A stretch of DNA of 64,000 nucleotides from Microbulbifer sp. MI-G (GTDB taxonomy: Bacteria; Pseudomonadota; Gammaproteobacteria; Pseudomonadales; Cellvibrionaceae). Positions 1 to 8,934 of this stretch are shown here, piece after piece. A program made the translations under genes and the position numbers. Within the stretch, counting starts at the first letter, position 1; every line of letters starts with the position of its first letter. The notes under the pieces were generated by a model. The model saw only the letters and a list, made by a program, of their open reading frames with translations. It was not told the DNA's origin and searched no databases. The stretch covers positions 1,849,501-1,913,500 of the forward strand of contig NZ_CP098023.1 in NCBI RefSeq assembly GCF_030440425.1. The letters are read 5' to 3'.

Positions 1-1703
1 CAGCCTCCAGATGGGAGTTTGGAGCGGATTTTTTTCCCGGCAAAGTAAGTCCGTTCCAGCGCGAGTGACAGTGTGAGGTCACTATCTTTGAGAGTGACCC
101 AGCGGCGCACCTTGGTAAAACCGGGCCTGCTGATTTCCAGGTCGTATTTTCCCGGCTCTAGCTTGATGCCCGGTTGATAGCGGGGGGCAATATTCATAAT
201 GCGTACACGGGCGTCTTGCGGCGATGTCTTCACATTCAGGGCATAGGTGGGCGGGGTCTCGGGGCTTTCGGATGGCCGAGCCTGATTGGTCCCGGAGTCA
301 TTGTTCACTTTTTCCGGGTTTGGTGCGGCCGTTTTGACTATGCCGCTGCCGGGGTCCTGGGGAGGCCGCCCATCTTCTGCGGGGGCAACGGGTTCTGCGG
401 TTGTATGATTCCCACCGCTTATTGCCCCCAAAACTGCCGTTTGCACCCCAGCGGCGGGATGTTTGTCGGGTGCTGTGTCGGGCGTGTGTAAAGGGGAGTC
501 TGCCTGACCCGACAGAAACCCGGCGGTCAAGCGGCTGGCGCTGTCGAGGAGCAGAATGCCGCTGCGCCACTGGGCTTTGGCGCTGATCAGGCTGAACAGA
601 CTCCAGGCGAGGAACAGGGACAAGAGCATGAGCCCGCCGGCCAGCCAGGGGCGTTTGTGTTTTGCGGGCTCACGCAGCAGCTGGTGCAGGCGCACGAGCG
701 TGTCCCGTTCTGTTTGCGCCCGTTGCGGCTGCTCGGGGTGTGTTCTCCCCCGCTTCAGCGCGAAGACAAAGCGCTCCTTCGCGCTGCTGTACAAGGTGAG
801 CAACAGGGCGCGGGCCAGGCTGTAAATCCCAACGGATGCGTTGTTGAGCTGGCTGACCTGGTTGCTGGGTTTACCCGCCAGAGCAGAGAACCACTGGTCC
901 ATCGCATCACTCACATCCAGTCCGCGCTGAAATCGTTTGTCCGGGTCCTTGGCCAGAAAACGGTCTATCAGTGGCTGGTAGACGGCGCTGCGCGACGGCA
1001 GTCGCGGGATGGGGCCGGTCAAATGCTTGATGGCAATTGCCACCGCTTCCTCGGCCTGATAGGGCACGGCACCGGTCAGCATTTCATAGAAGACTACACC
1101 GAGGCTGTAGAGGTCGGCGCGACCGTCAATGGCGGCTCCCCGCGCCTGTTCAGGGCTCATGTAGTGGGGGGTCCCCACTACCATGCCACTATTGGTCATG
1201 CGGGTGGTGCGCGCGACTGCCCGCGCGACCCCAAAATCGCTGAGCACGGCGGAGCCATCCTCTCGGAACAGAATGTTTTCCGGTTTGAGATCCCGGTGCA
1301 CATAGCCCTTGCTGTGAGAGTGATCCAATGCCATGGCGATTTGCCGTACGACATGCAGGGCTTCCAGCGGTGCCAGGGGGCCTTTTTCTAGCCGCTCTGA
1401 TACTGAGCCACCTGGCATAAAATCCATGGCGATATAATTTAAGCTGCGGTAGCGACCGATATCGTGGATACCGACAATATTGGGGTGGGAGAGCTGCCCG
1501 ACGATATTGGCCTCGCGCTGAAATCGCTCACTGAAGACCGGGTCTGCATTCAAAACCGGCGACATCACTTTGAGGGCCACCTGGCGGCCCACGCTGCGCT
1601 GGATTGCCAGGTACACCGTGGACATACCGCCCTGATTGATCTTCTTGAGGATTCGATAGCCCGGAATTTGCAGGGATGAACTACCGCTGGTGACGACTTC
1701 CAT
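1..1703 (-). CDS. Hanks-type Ser/Thr protein kinase with PEGA-like C-terminus (3' end off window)
   Basis: Phosphorylates Ser/Thr of target proteins at the inner membrane. The kinase domain (about residues 15-275) has the glycine loop (NQGGMSTVYL), ATP lysine K45, the catalytic loop VHRDLKPEN with D138, and DFG with D156. A single membrane segment lies near residues 353-375. It is followed by a Pro/Thr/Glu-rich linker and a PEGA-like periplasmic repeat (about 480-550; LEPGKYDLEISRPGF). The ATG at 1703 is chosen because the family motif begins about 15 residues later. The gene is partial: the frame stays open to base 1. It lies 15 bases downstream of the PP2C phosphatase gene on the same strand, so the pair is probably one operon with opposing activities. 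The family assignment is firm; the substrates are unknown, although the FHA protein read divergently is a natural candidate partner. Confidence 0.93.
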   Translation of the reverse strand, partial: MEVVTSGSSSLQIPGYRILKKINQGGMSTVYLAIQRSVGRQVALKVMSPVLNADPVFSERFQREANIVGQLSHPNIVGIHDIGRYRSLNYIAMDFMPGGSVSERLEKGPLAPLEALHVVRQIAMALDHSHSKGYVHRDLKPENILFREDGSAVLSDFGVARAVARTTRMTNSGMVVGTPHYMSPEQARGAAIDGRADLYSLGVVFYEMLTGAVPYQAEEAVAIAIKHLTGPIPRLPSRSAVYQPLIDRFLAKDPDKRFQRGLDVSDAMDQWFSALAGKPSNQVSQLNNASVGIYSLARALLLTLYSSAKERFVFALKRGRTHPEQPQRAQTERDTLVRLHQLLREPAKHKRPWLAGGLMLLSLFLAWSLFSLISAKAQWRSGILLLDSASRLTAGFLSGQADSPLHTPDTAPDKHPAAGVQTAVLGAISGGNHTTAEPVAPAEDGRPPQDPGSGIVKTAAPNPEKVNNDSGTNQARPSESPETPPTYALNVKTSPQDARVRIMNIAPRYQPGIKLEPGKYDLEISRPGFTKVRRWVTLKDSDLTLSLALERTYFAGKKIRSKLPSGG

Positions 1704-1718
1704 GATGGGCGGATCCTG

Positions 1719-2633
1719 TCAGAGCAGCTTGGGAAGCCCGATCACTGCCATCGTAACGGCAGCTAACACAAGAAGCGCCGCAAACGTCCGCTTCGACAGC
1801 CTCTGGAACTGCCCCGATAGTGGTTTGTTATGAACAGCTGCGCTGTCCGGAGTCGGGCGAAGGGCAGGTGCCTGGGGCGGGGCGTCGATAATTTGTACGG
1901 TAATGTTATCTCTGCCGCCGGCATCGAGTGCTGCCCCGATCAGTAAATCCACTGCGCGGTGATTGTCAGCATTTTCAGCCAGTATTTGCGCAATCTTTTC
2001 ATTGGGCACTTCGGTGCAGAGGCCATCACTGCACAACAGCAGCTTTTGTCCTGCAGCCCACTGGTAGGAAACCCGATCTATTTCCAGATTTGGGTTTGCA
2101 CTGCCGCCGATACAGCGGGTAATAACATGCCGATTGGGGTGGCTGGCCGCCTCTTCAGAATTAATGGCACCGGAATCCATTAACATCTGAACGTAGGAAT
2201 GGTCATTGGTCAGCTGACTGAGCTCGCCGTTCCCGCCGTCCGGGGTCCACAGGTAGGCCCGGCTGTCTCCCACCCAATAGATACGGAAGTAGTCGCCCTC
2301 CTCGGCCAGTACGACCGCAGTGGAGCCCATGTTGGCAGTACAGTGTTCGTCTCCGAGCAGGAGGGTATGGGCTTTTCTCAGCGCTTGCTCGTAGTGGCGA
2401 TCGGTAGCTGAGGAGTGCTGAATCTCTTCGACAACCGTTTTGCTGGCAAGCTCACCGGCATGGTGTCCGCCGAGACCGTCGGCGACCACCCAAACCCCCC
2501 TCTGTTCATCGGCCCAGTAGGCATCTTCATTCTGTTCACGCCGGTAGCCGGGATGGGTGGCGCCAGCACTGCGCCTAGCGCCTTGCCTGCACTGAACAAC
2601 TCCGCTTTGCCGGGACACTTTGGCTTCACTCAC
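1719..2633 (-). CDS. PP2C-family Ser/Thr protein phosphatase with C-terminal membrane anchor
   Basis: Predicted Mn/Mg-dependent Ser/Thr phosphatase (304 aa) that would reverse the action of the kinase encoded just downstream. Metal-binding motifs of the Stp1/PppA type are present: QNEDAY (D37), VADGLGGH (D52), a later CSDGL, and GGRDNITV near residue 245. Unlike purely cytoplasmic family members, it ends in a hydrophobic segment (about residues 281-300, FAALLVLAAVTMAVIGLP), so it is probably tail-anchored next to the membrane kinase. The start at 2633 leaves about 25 residues before the catalytic core; a slightly later start cannot be excluded. It is the first gene of the minus-strand phosphatase-kinase pair and diverges from the FHA gene. 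Confidence 0.93.
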   Translation of the reverse strand: MSEAKVSRQSGVVQCRQGARRSAGATHPGYRREQNEDAYWADEQRGVWVVADGLGGHHAGELASKTVVEEIQHSSATDRHYEQALRKAHTLLLGDEHCTANMGSTAVVLAEEGDYFRIYWVGDSRAYLWTPDGGNGELSQLTNDHSYVQMLMDSGAINSEEAASHPNRHVITRCIGGSANPNLEIDRVSYQWAAGQKLLLCSDGLCTEVPNEKIAQILAENADNHRAVDLLIGAALDAGGRDNITVQIIDAPPQAPALRPTPDSAAVHNKPLSGQFQRLSKRTFAALLVLAAVTMAVIGLPKLL

Positions 2634-3141
2634 GGGCGTGTAACTACCTGTACTCTGTGATGATCATTGTATAGGAGATAGCCAGCCCGGCAGCAGCCGG
2701 CCCTCCTCCAGTGGCGCGGCAAATGTACTTTATGTAACCCCACCTACTGCACCCCAGTGGCCATTATTGCACCTTGCGGATACTAGACCTTCGCTTCATT
2801 GTAAGCTGCAAACCCAGTCACACGCTAATGGTATTGCCCGTGTTAAACTCAGTTGTAACAATAAAACTGAGCGTTTCGGCAGCTTCTTACCGGTGATCTT
2901 CTCAGGCTGGCATTCCGATAGGCCTTCCATTTCTATTGGTTTGCGGTTCTTGGAATGTTGGTGCAGAAGTGCGAAGTTGCCCTTCTATCTGGCGTCTGCG
3001 CCAGCCCGGAGTCTGCGGCTGCGGGGCCTGCGTTTATTAGCCCGGAAAGGCATTGGTTTGATTGCCAAGATAAGCGTCGAGCGTTCTATCTCCTGGATGG
3101 GGGCTGTTTTTGAATTCCCTTTGGGCTTAGGAGCGACTTCA
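2634..3141. other. Divergent intergenic region, no gene seen
   Basis: This stretch separates the phosphatase (minus) from the FHA gene (plus). The FHA frame is open back to 2767 but that part does not read like protein, and a good ribosome site favours the start at 3142. A 7-base inverted repeat (CTCAGTT at 2848-2854, AACTGAG at 2865-2871) with a 10-base loop is the only structure noticed. Promoters for both directions should lie here but none is clear. Confidence 0.5.
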
Positions 3142-4014
3142 ATGCTCAAACTTTGCGACGTGCAGGACCCAAGTCAGAGTGTCTGGCTGGTTTCACCGGG
3201 CGTGACCGTAGGGAGGGCCCAGAGTTGTGACCTGTGCCTACCCGATGACTCTGTGGCCAAGTTGCACCTGAAAATTGTGGTAAAAGAGCATGAGTTGATG
3301 CTCGACAGTGTCTCCTCCGGCTCCCAGATTCTGGTCAATGGCAAAGTTGTGGCAATGCCGCATCGGTTGCAGTTGAATGACCAACTGACAGTTGGTACCC
3401 GTATACTGAGAATTATCGATCCGAAAGTGACCAGACTCAAAGCGGCACCTGCAAAAAGTGTTGCCTGGGCCTTGAGAGCAAACCATCGGGCCATTGCCGG
3501 TAAAGTGTTCCCTGTGAAAGGGGGTGCGGTGGTGGGGCGTTCGGAGGAGTGCGACATCACTTTTTCGCTGTCTCATTTATCGCGCCGCCACGCGCGCCTG
3601 GAAGTGCGCGAAGGACTGTTATTTGTCATCGATCTCGGTTCAGCCAATGGCACTTTTGTCAATAATCGGCGGGTTGCGGAGAGCCGCGTGCGACGCGGTG
3701 ACGAACTGCGTTTCGATACCTTGCGCTTTTCCGTTGTAGGCCCCCCCGATGATATTGACAGAACTGCGGTGCGTCCCGCAGTTTCCATGGCTGAAGTGGA
3801 GCGAATGGAGGGGGCAGTCAGTGCGGGAGCGGCGCCAGAGGATATCACCCGGCCTTCTGCGGTTGTTGATGGCCTTCACCTGTCGGGTGGAGTTGGTGCT
3901 GTTGAGGTTTCCGGGGCTCGCAAGACCCGTCTGCGCGCCTGGGCGGTGGCTCTTTTGCTGGGAACGGGGGCTGCGGGTCTTTACTGGGCAGACTCGCAGG
4001 GATTTTTCGGGTGA
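3142..4014 (+). CDS. Membrane-anchored protein with two FHA domains
   Basis: FHA domains bind phosphothreonine peptides, so this protein probably docks on targets of the neighbouring kinase. The protein is 290 aa. The first FHA-like unit (about residues 15-95) has VGRAQSCDLCLPDD but lacks a clear SxxH pair. The second (about 125-200) has VGRSEECDITFSLSHLSRRHA and SANGTFVNN, a canonical phosphopeptide-binding pattern. A single C-terminal membrane helix (AVALLLGTGAAGLYWA) ends the protein. The ATG at 3142 has GGAG eight bases upstream and begins directly at the FHA fold. An in-frame open stretch reaches further upstream but looks non-coding. The stop overlaps the next gene by four bases (GTGA). 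Confidence 0.88.
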   Translation: MLKLCDVQDPSQSVWLVSPGVTVGRAQSCDLCLPDDSVAKLHLKIVVKEHELMLDSVSSGSQILVNGKVVAMPHRLQLNDQLTVGTRILRIIDPKVTRLKAAPAKSVAWALRANHRAIAGKVFPVKGGAVVGRSEECDITFSLSHLSRRHARLEVREGLLFVIDLGSANGTFVNNRRVAESRVRRGDELRFDTLRFSVVGPPDDIDRTAVRPAVSMAEVERMEGAVSAGAAPEDITRPSAVVDGLHLSGGVGAVEVSGARKTRLRAWAVALLLGTGAAGLYWADSQGFFG

Positions 4015-4268
4015 AAGAGGGTGGTGAACTCATACTTTACACAACGCTTGGCTGCAGTCTGTGTGAAAAGGCAAAAAAGGAGATCTGGCCCCTTCTGGCC
4101 CGATTTGATCTGCGGCTGCATGCAGTGGATATCGCCGATGATGCGTATTTGCTCGAACGCTTTCAGTCGATAATTCCCGCGGTGGGGCTCGGCGACCCTG
4201 AAGACGTCTGCCTGTGGCCCTTTGACCGGTTGCAGCTGCAAACCTGGCTGATCCAAAGGTTGGGGTAG
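4011..4268 (+). CDS. Glutaredoxin-like protein (DUF836 family)
   Basis: Small thioredoxin-fold protein of 85 aa. It opens with a beta strand (ELILYTTLGCSLCEKA) carrying a CSLC dithiol motif near residues 15-18, as in DUF836/glutaredoxin-like proteins. It is predicted to act in the cytoplasm in thiol-disulfide exchange; its partner is unknown. The start is GTG, overlapping the stop of the FHA gene by four bases, so the two are probably translationally coupled. It converges on slt, whose stop lies immediately beyond. Confidence 0.85.
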   Translation: MKEGGELILYTTLGCSLCEKAKKEIWPLLARFDLRLHAVDIADDAYLLERFQSIIPAVGLGDPEDVCLWPFDRLQLQTWLIQRLG

Positions 4269-6275
4269 TTACAGCTTGCCTGCGACTTCACTCTCCCGCA
4301 GTAACTGCATTCTGGCACCATTACGGTAGGCGTAGATGACCGTGTATGCCAGGACATTTTGAACATAGGTACGTGTTTCTTTGTAGGGAATGGTTTCTAT
4401 CCAGACGTCATAGGGCAGGCGTTTGCGGGTTTCCCTCAGCCATTTCGCTACCCTGGACGGCCCCGCATTATAGGCTGCTGCAGCGAGGATGCGGTTGTTG
4501 TCGAAGCGGTTGAGCAGGGTGCTCAAATAGAAACTGCCGAGGATGATATTGGTGTTGGGGCTCAACAGATCCCAGCTGCGGCGGTAGGGCACCCCGGAAC
4601 GGCGCGCGGTGTCGCGGGCTGTAGAGGGCAATAGCTGCATAATCCCCAGAGCCCCCGCGCTGGATTTGGCATCGTGACTGAAATGGCTCTCCTGGCGTGC
4701 GACCGCGTATATCAAATATGGATCCAATGGCGAGTTCTGCCTGCCCACGCGCTCACTGGCATTGTGAATGATATCTGCAAAGGCCAGTGGGAAGCGCAAC
4801 TCCAGATCGTCCAGATAATCTGCGGCCAGTACAGACTGGATAGATTTGTGATGCCAACCCCAGTGGCTCGCCACCTTACCCGCGGCCAGCAATTCTTCGG
4901 GAGTCATTTCTCTGGTGGCGTAATTCCATTCCCTGCGCGCATGAAAGAATTCACCCATGGCCTGTAATTCCCGCGCTCTCTGTAAGGCCGGGCGGCGCGC
5001 TATTTTCTGGACCTGGTCCGGTGTGATCGGTGCGGGCCTGTGAACAAAACTGTAGTGCTGCCCCAATACATCTGCGGCGAGAAAGCCGTAGTAGCTACGT
5101 TTCTGTGCCAATTGCCGGTAGAGGTGTGCAGAGGCCCCGGTGCGTGACTTGCCGTAGAGCTCTTCCAGTGAGCGGGCTTTCCAATAGAGCCAGCGGTCGA
5201 GCTGCTGCTTGGCCGGTGGAAGGCGATCAATCCAGAAGGCAACCTGTTCCCAATCCAGTTCGCGCAGGGACTGGCGCGCCAGCCATTCGATACTATGTCC
5301 ATTGCGGATTGCACGACCGCGCCCGAGCTGCAACAAGCCCTGCATATTCTCCTGTCGCGCAAATTGTCGTGCCAGGTGGCGCAACATTGCCTCCTGTTCC
5401 GTATCGCTGAAGAGAAAATTGGCACTATAGCGCTGCCAGGCCTGTTCGGCACGGGCTGCATCCTGTCGCGCCAATCGATAGAGGCCGTGCAGGATGATTT
5501 CCCGGTTTTGATGGGTACCGACTAAAAGGCGGGAATGGTTGAGCAGCAGCTCAGGGGTTTTGTGCACTTGGCGCAAGTGTGCTGCCAGTTCCTTGTAGGG
5601 GGCTTGCATTTTCCTGGCAATATAGGCGGCCAGTGCCAGGTTCCCCTCTTTGAGTGCGAGCAGATGGCGTCTCCAGATCATCTGCTGGGTAAGGCCGCCG
5701 GCGTCTGCCCATTGGGCAAAAACGGGATCGCATGCCTCCGCTTGGGAATGCCCCACCAGCCAGAGTGCTCTTGCCAGGCGGTAGGCCTGGGCCTTGTCCC
5801 CATGACGGAACAGGGCATCGGCATAATAACAGCGCAGGGCAGTGCGGTTGTGTCGCTCTGGCCGGTAATATTCCAAATAGGTTTTAAACTGGCCCAGGCT
5901 GCCCAGCTGTGCAAGGAGTTGCATGCGCATCCAGTCGCCGATGGCTGTATTGTCATTCTCGATGAGAAAGCGGTCTATTTCCGCCATGGGCAGCCGGGGC
6001 AGCTTTTGGTGAATGATCCAGTAGTCCAGATAGGGGGCTAGCGGATAGTCCCTGAGCTCAGATTTCAGTTTTTTAAGGCGGAGCTGGTCGTTGTGCTCAA
6101 TGGCGAGTCGTGCCCTGTGCAGTTTATGGCGAAAGACAATCGCTGCTTTGCCCGGCGTTGCCGCTAACTGCTCCGAAAGCTGCACCTGTTGCTGGGCCTT
6201 GCACGGGGCACCCAGGCAGATCCAGATCATCAAGAGCGGGGCAATCCCGCTTGTGTCGGTCCACAGTTTATTCAT
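4269..6275 (-). CDS. slt: Soluble lytic murein transglycosylase
   Basis: Periplasmic enzyme that cleaves the MurNAc-GlcNAc bond of peptidoglycan to form 1,6-anhydro products. The protein is 668 aa, close to the Slt70 length. An N-terminal signal peptide (APLLMIWICLGAPCKA) is followed by a long helical superhelix (about residues 40-490) and then the C-terminal SLT domain. The catalytic glutamate is E529 in ARQESHF, followed by GALGIMQLLPSTA and AYNAGPSRV, the usual substrate-groove motifs. It is read alone on the minus strand, diverging from uup. Its anhydromuropeptide products feed the recycling pathway in which nagZ, also in this window, acts. Confidence 0.95.
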   Translation of the reverse strand: MNKLWTDTSGIAPLLMIWICLGAPCKAQQQVQLSEQLAATPGKAAIVFRHKLHRARLAIEHNDQLRLKKLKSELRDYPLAPYLDYWIIHQKLPRLPMAEIDRFLIENDNTAIGDWMRMQLLAQLGSLGQFKTYLEYYRPERHNRTALRCYYADALFRHGDKAQAYRLARALWLVGHSQAEACDPVFAQWADAGGLTQQMIWRRHLLALKEGNLALAAYIARKMQAPYKELAAHLRQVHKTPELLLNHSRLLVGTHQNREIILHGLYRLARQDAARAEQAWQRYSANFLFSDTEQEAMLRHLARQFARQENMQGLLQLGRGRAIRNGHSIEWLARQSLRELDWEQVAFWIDRLPPAKQQLDRWLYWKARSLEELYGKSRTGASAHLYRQLAQKRSYYGFLAADVLGQHYSFVHRPAPITPDQVQKIARRPALQRARELQAMGEFFHARREWNYATREMTPEELLAAGKVASHWGWHHKSIQSVLAADYLDDLELRFPLAFADIIHNASERVGRQNSPLDPYLIYAVARQESHFSHDAKSSAGALGIMQLLPSTARDTARRSGVPYRRSWDLLSPNTNIILGSFYLSTLLNRFDNNRILAAAAYNAGPSRVAKWLRETRKRLPYDVWIETIPYKETRTYVQNVLAYTVIYAYRNGARMQLLRESEVAGKL

Positions 6276-6422
6276 CGCGACTTTGGGTGCATCCCGGCCA
6301 GTGTGCAGGACAGCATGGTAAAGATGCTAAAATAGCGGATTTTTCACTGGGCCCGTAGTATCGAGTTCGCTTTTTCATTTGGCGTGAATGCTCTCCGGGT
6401 TTGTTAAGTGTAGTGCGTGTTT

Positions 6423-8285
6423 ATGTTGCTTCTATTGGATGGGGTCAGTTTTCGCTACGGAACCCAAGTACTCGCTGAGAAAGTCAGCACAAAAATCGAG
6501 CGCGGTGACCGCATATGCCTTGCGGGGCGCAACGGGGAGGGTAAGTCCAGTCTGCTGCGCCTGATTACCGGACAACTCGACCCCGACGGGGGTGAAATTG
6601 TTCGTGCAAGCGGCATGGTGATAGCGATGCTTGAACAGGCCTTGCCGTCGGATTGTACAGATTCCGTATATGCCTACGTCGCTGGTGGACTGGGTGAGAT
6701 TGGCGCCGTATTGGCGGGCTACCGGGATAATCCCACTGCCGAGCTGCAGGCGCAACTGGAAGCTGCACAGGGCTGGGGCCTGCTGCCACGTCTCAGTGGG
6801 GTGTTGGACCGTCTCGGCCTCGATGGCGAAGCGCGGGTTGAGGCGCTTTCCGGTGGGTGGCAGCGCCGCGCGGCACTTGCCCGCGCACTGGTGATGGAGC
6901 CAGATCTGTTGATCCTCGACGAGCCCACCAATCACCTGGACATCGCTGCAGTGGAATGGCTTGAGGGCTTCCTTGCCGATTATCGTGGCGCACTTTTATT
7001 TGTGAGTCACGACCGTGCGCTGGCCCGGCGTCTGACCCGCACCGTATGGGACCTGGACCGGGGCCGTTTACGCGTCTTTCGCTGCCAGTTTGAGTGCTAT
7101 CAGGAGGAGAAGGAAAAACTGTTGGTGGAGGAGGCCAGAACCGAGGCGCTATTCGACAGGAAGCTGGCCCGGGAAGAGGCTTGGATTCGCCAGGGTATCA
7201 AGGCCCGCCGTACCCGCAACGAGGGACGAGTCCGCGCTCTGCAGGCGCTCAGACGTCAGCGGGAGGCGCGCAGGCACCAGCAGTCCATCGCGCGAGTATC
7301 AATCGATAACGGGGAAAGATCCGGCAGGCTGGTGGCGGAACTGACCGGTGCCACCTTTGCCTATCCCGGTGAAAAACCGCTGGTTCGCGATCTTTCCTTC
7401 ACCTTGATGCGCGGTGACAAGATCGGCCTGATTGGTCCCAATGGTGCCGGCAAGAGCACCCTGATCCGCCTGCTGCTGGGAGAATTGCAGCCCCAGCGCG
7501 GCCGTGTGCGCCTGGGTACCAAGCAGCAGATAGCCTATTTTGACCAACACCGCGACCAGTTGAATCCCGCACTATCGGTTTTGGATAATGTGGCCGGGGG
7601 ACGCGATTCGGTACTTATTGGTGGTAAGAGCCGCCACGTGATGTCCTATTTGTCCGATTTTTTGTTCGGTGGCGCCAAGGCATATACTCGGGTTGACGCC
7701 CTGAGCGGTGGCGAACGCAATCGTGTTCTGCTGGCCAAGCTGTTCAGTCAGCCCGCGAATATCCTGGTACTCGATGAGCCCACCAACGACCTGGATGCGG
7801 AAACCCTGGAGCTACTGGAGAAGCTGCTTCTGGACTTCGGCGGCACCGTGCTGTTGGTGAGTCATGACCGCGCCTTTTTAGACAATGTAGTGGGCGCCTG
7901 CCTGGCCTTCGAAGGGGATGGTGACATTCGCGAGTATGTGGGGGTACGACGACTTTCTTCGCCAGGGGGCCGCTTTGTAACAGGGACCAAAGCGCAAAAG
8001 CTGCCCCAGCTTGCACCCTCATCCAAGCCCGCGCAACAAGCAAAGCCCCAGGCACTCAAAAAAAAGCTCAGCTACAAGTTACAGAGAGAGCTGGACAGCC
8101 TGCCCGAGTTGATTGAGAGCCTCGAAGAGGCAATTGACACTTTGCAAACGGAGGTCGCCGACCCGGCTTTTTTCCGTCAACAGCCGTCCTTGGTACAGGA
8201 GCGGTTGCGCTTGCTGACTGAAAAGCAGGCACAACTGGAAGCCGCTTTTGCGCGTTGGTCTGAACTTGAAAGCGGCACTGGATGA
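6423..8285 (+). CDS. uup: ABC-F family ATPase Uup
   Basis: Soluble ATPase with two ABC cassettes and no membrane segments, of the ABC-F class that acts on ribosomes; Uup is linked to ribosome quality and precise transposon excision. It has 620 aa from ATG 6423. Cassette 1 has Walker A GRNGEGKSS, the signature LSGGW and Walker B LLILDEPTNHLD. The inter-cassette linker contains the strongly conserved EEAWIRQGIKARRTRNEGRV. Cassette 2 has GPNGAGKST, LSGGERNR and VLDEPTNDLD. A C-terminal coiled coil (about 540-615) that binds DNA in E. coli Uup is present. A GTG two codons upstream (6417) is an alternative start; neither has a strong ribosome site. Confidence 0.95.
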   Translation: MLLLLDGVSFRYGTQVLAEKVSTKIERGDRICLAGRNGEGKSSLLRLITGQLDPDGGEIVRASGMVIAMLEQALPSDCTDSVYAYVAGGLGEIGAVLAGYRDNPTAELQAQLEAAQGWGLLPRLSGVLDRLGLDGEARVEALSGGWQRRAALARALVMEPDLLILDEPTNHLDIAAVEWLEGFLADYRGALLFVSHDRALARRLTRTVWDLDRGRLRVFRCQFECYQEEKEKLLVEEARTEALFDRKLAREEAWIRQGIKARRTRNEGRVRALQALRRQREARRHQQSIARVSIDNGERSGRLVAELTGATFAYPGEKPLVRDLSFTLMRGDKIGLIGPNGAGKSTLIRLLLGELQPQRGRVRLGTKQQIAYFDQHRDQLNPALSVLDNVAGGRDSVLIGGKSRHVMSYLSDFLFGGAKAYTRVDALSGGERNRVLLAKLFSQPANILVLDEPTNDLDAETLELLEKLLLDFGGTVLLVSHDRAFLDNVVGACLAFEGDGDIREYVGVRRLSSPGGRFVTGTKAQKLPQLAPSSKPAQQAKPQALKKKLSYKLQRELDSLPELIESLEEAIDTLQTEVADPAFFRQQPSLVQERLRLLTEKQAQLEAAFARWSELESGTG

Positions 8286-8343
8286 GGGTGTTTCTGGTGC
8301 TTGAAGAGTAGTGGTTTACCAAACCTTCACCGCTTCCCACCAG

Positions 8344-8787
8344 CTATTTATCTTCCAGGTGCACGCGGATTGCCAGCACATCGCATTTGGCCCCGTGTAA
8401 CACCCCATTGGCGGTCGAGCCCAGCAACAGGGCCAGACCGTGGCGGCCGTGGCTGCCGATAACGATCAGGTCTGCCCCCAGGTCCGCGGCCAGGCGATGT
8501 ATCTCGGTAGAGGGCTGGCCGAGAATGACGTGTTGTCGTTCGGTGGGAATATTCAGCGCATGGGCAGCCTTGCGGAGCTGTTCCTTGGCCTGGGTTTGCA
8601 ATTGCTCCTGGACTTCGGAAAGGTCCATAGGGATATCTCCGCCATAGGCAAAAGTCAAAGGCTCTATGGCATGTACCAAACTCACCTCTGCGCCAAATGC
8701 CCCCGCAAGCGCAGCGGCTTTTTCCAGCACCTGCGAGGACTCCTCGGAGAGATCAAGGCCGACCAAAATCCGTTGATATTCCGCCAT
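8344..8787 (-). CDS. Universal stress protein, UspA family
   Basis: Single-domain USP of 147 aa: ILVGLDLSEESSQVLEKA at the N-terminus and the nucleotide-binding pattern GSHGRHGLALLLGSTANGVL at the C-terminus (G-2x-G-9x-G-S), as in ATP-binding USPs. It is expected in the cytoplasm, promoting survival in growth arrest or low oxygen; the exact role is not visible. It converges on uup and diverges from the small membrane protein at 8935. An imperfect FNR/ANR-like palindrome lies about 85-100 bases upstream of its start. Confidence 0.93.
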   Translation of the reverse strand: MAEYQRILVGLDLSEESSQVLEKAAALAGAFGAEVSLVHAIEPLTFAYGGDIPMDLSEVQEQLQTQAKEQLRKAAHALNIPTERQHVILGQPSTEIHRLAADLGADLIVIGSHGRHGLALLLGSTANGVLHGAKCDVLAIRVHLEDK

Positions 8788-8870
8788 AATGTGCTTTCTC
8801 CCGTCTCTATTATTGACTCAATGAATACACCCTTTCGACAGTCATTTTCAGTCTACCGTAAAAAAACTGT

Positions 8871-8884
8871 TTGACACAGATCAT
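8871..8884. promoter_or_regulatory. Candidate FNR/ANR-type site
   Basis: TTGAC-acag-ATCAT matches eight of the ten defined bases of the FNR consensus TTGAT-N4-ATCAA. It lies between the divergent usp gene and the gene at 8935. Oxygen control of USP genes is known in other gammaproteobacteria; here the site is only a sequence match. Confidence 0.35.
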
Positions 8885-8934
8885 ACGAAACAGCGCAGAA
8901 TGGCGGTTTTTGTCTTTCATTGGGGTGATTGGTG

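Noticed and set aside
657..1391. Plus-strand open frame of 244 codons
   Set aside because: It is antisense to the kinase gene, whose motifs (HRD, DFG, ATP lysine) are all in frame on the minus strand.
2767..3141. Upstream extension of the FHA gene
   Set aside because: Not conserved-looking sequence, and a good ribosome site supports the start at 3142.
1..4268. Type VI secretion cluster
   Set aside because: Kinase, phosphatase and FHA proteins are suggestive, but no T6SS structural gene is within the window.
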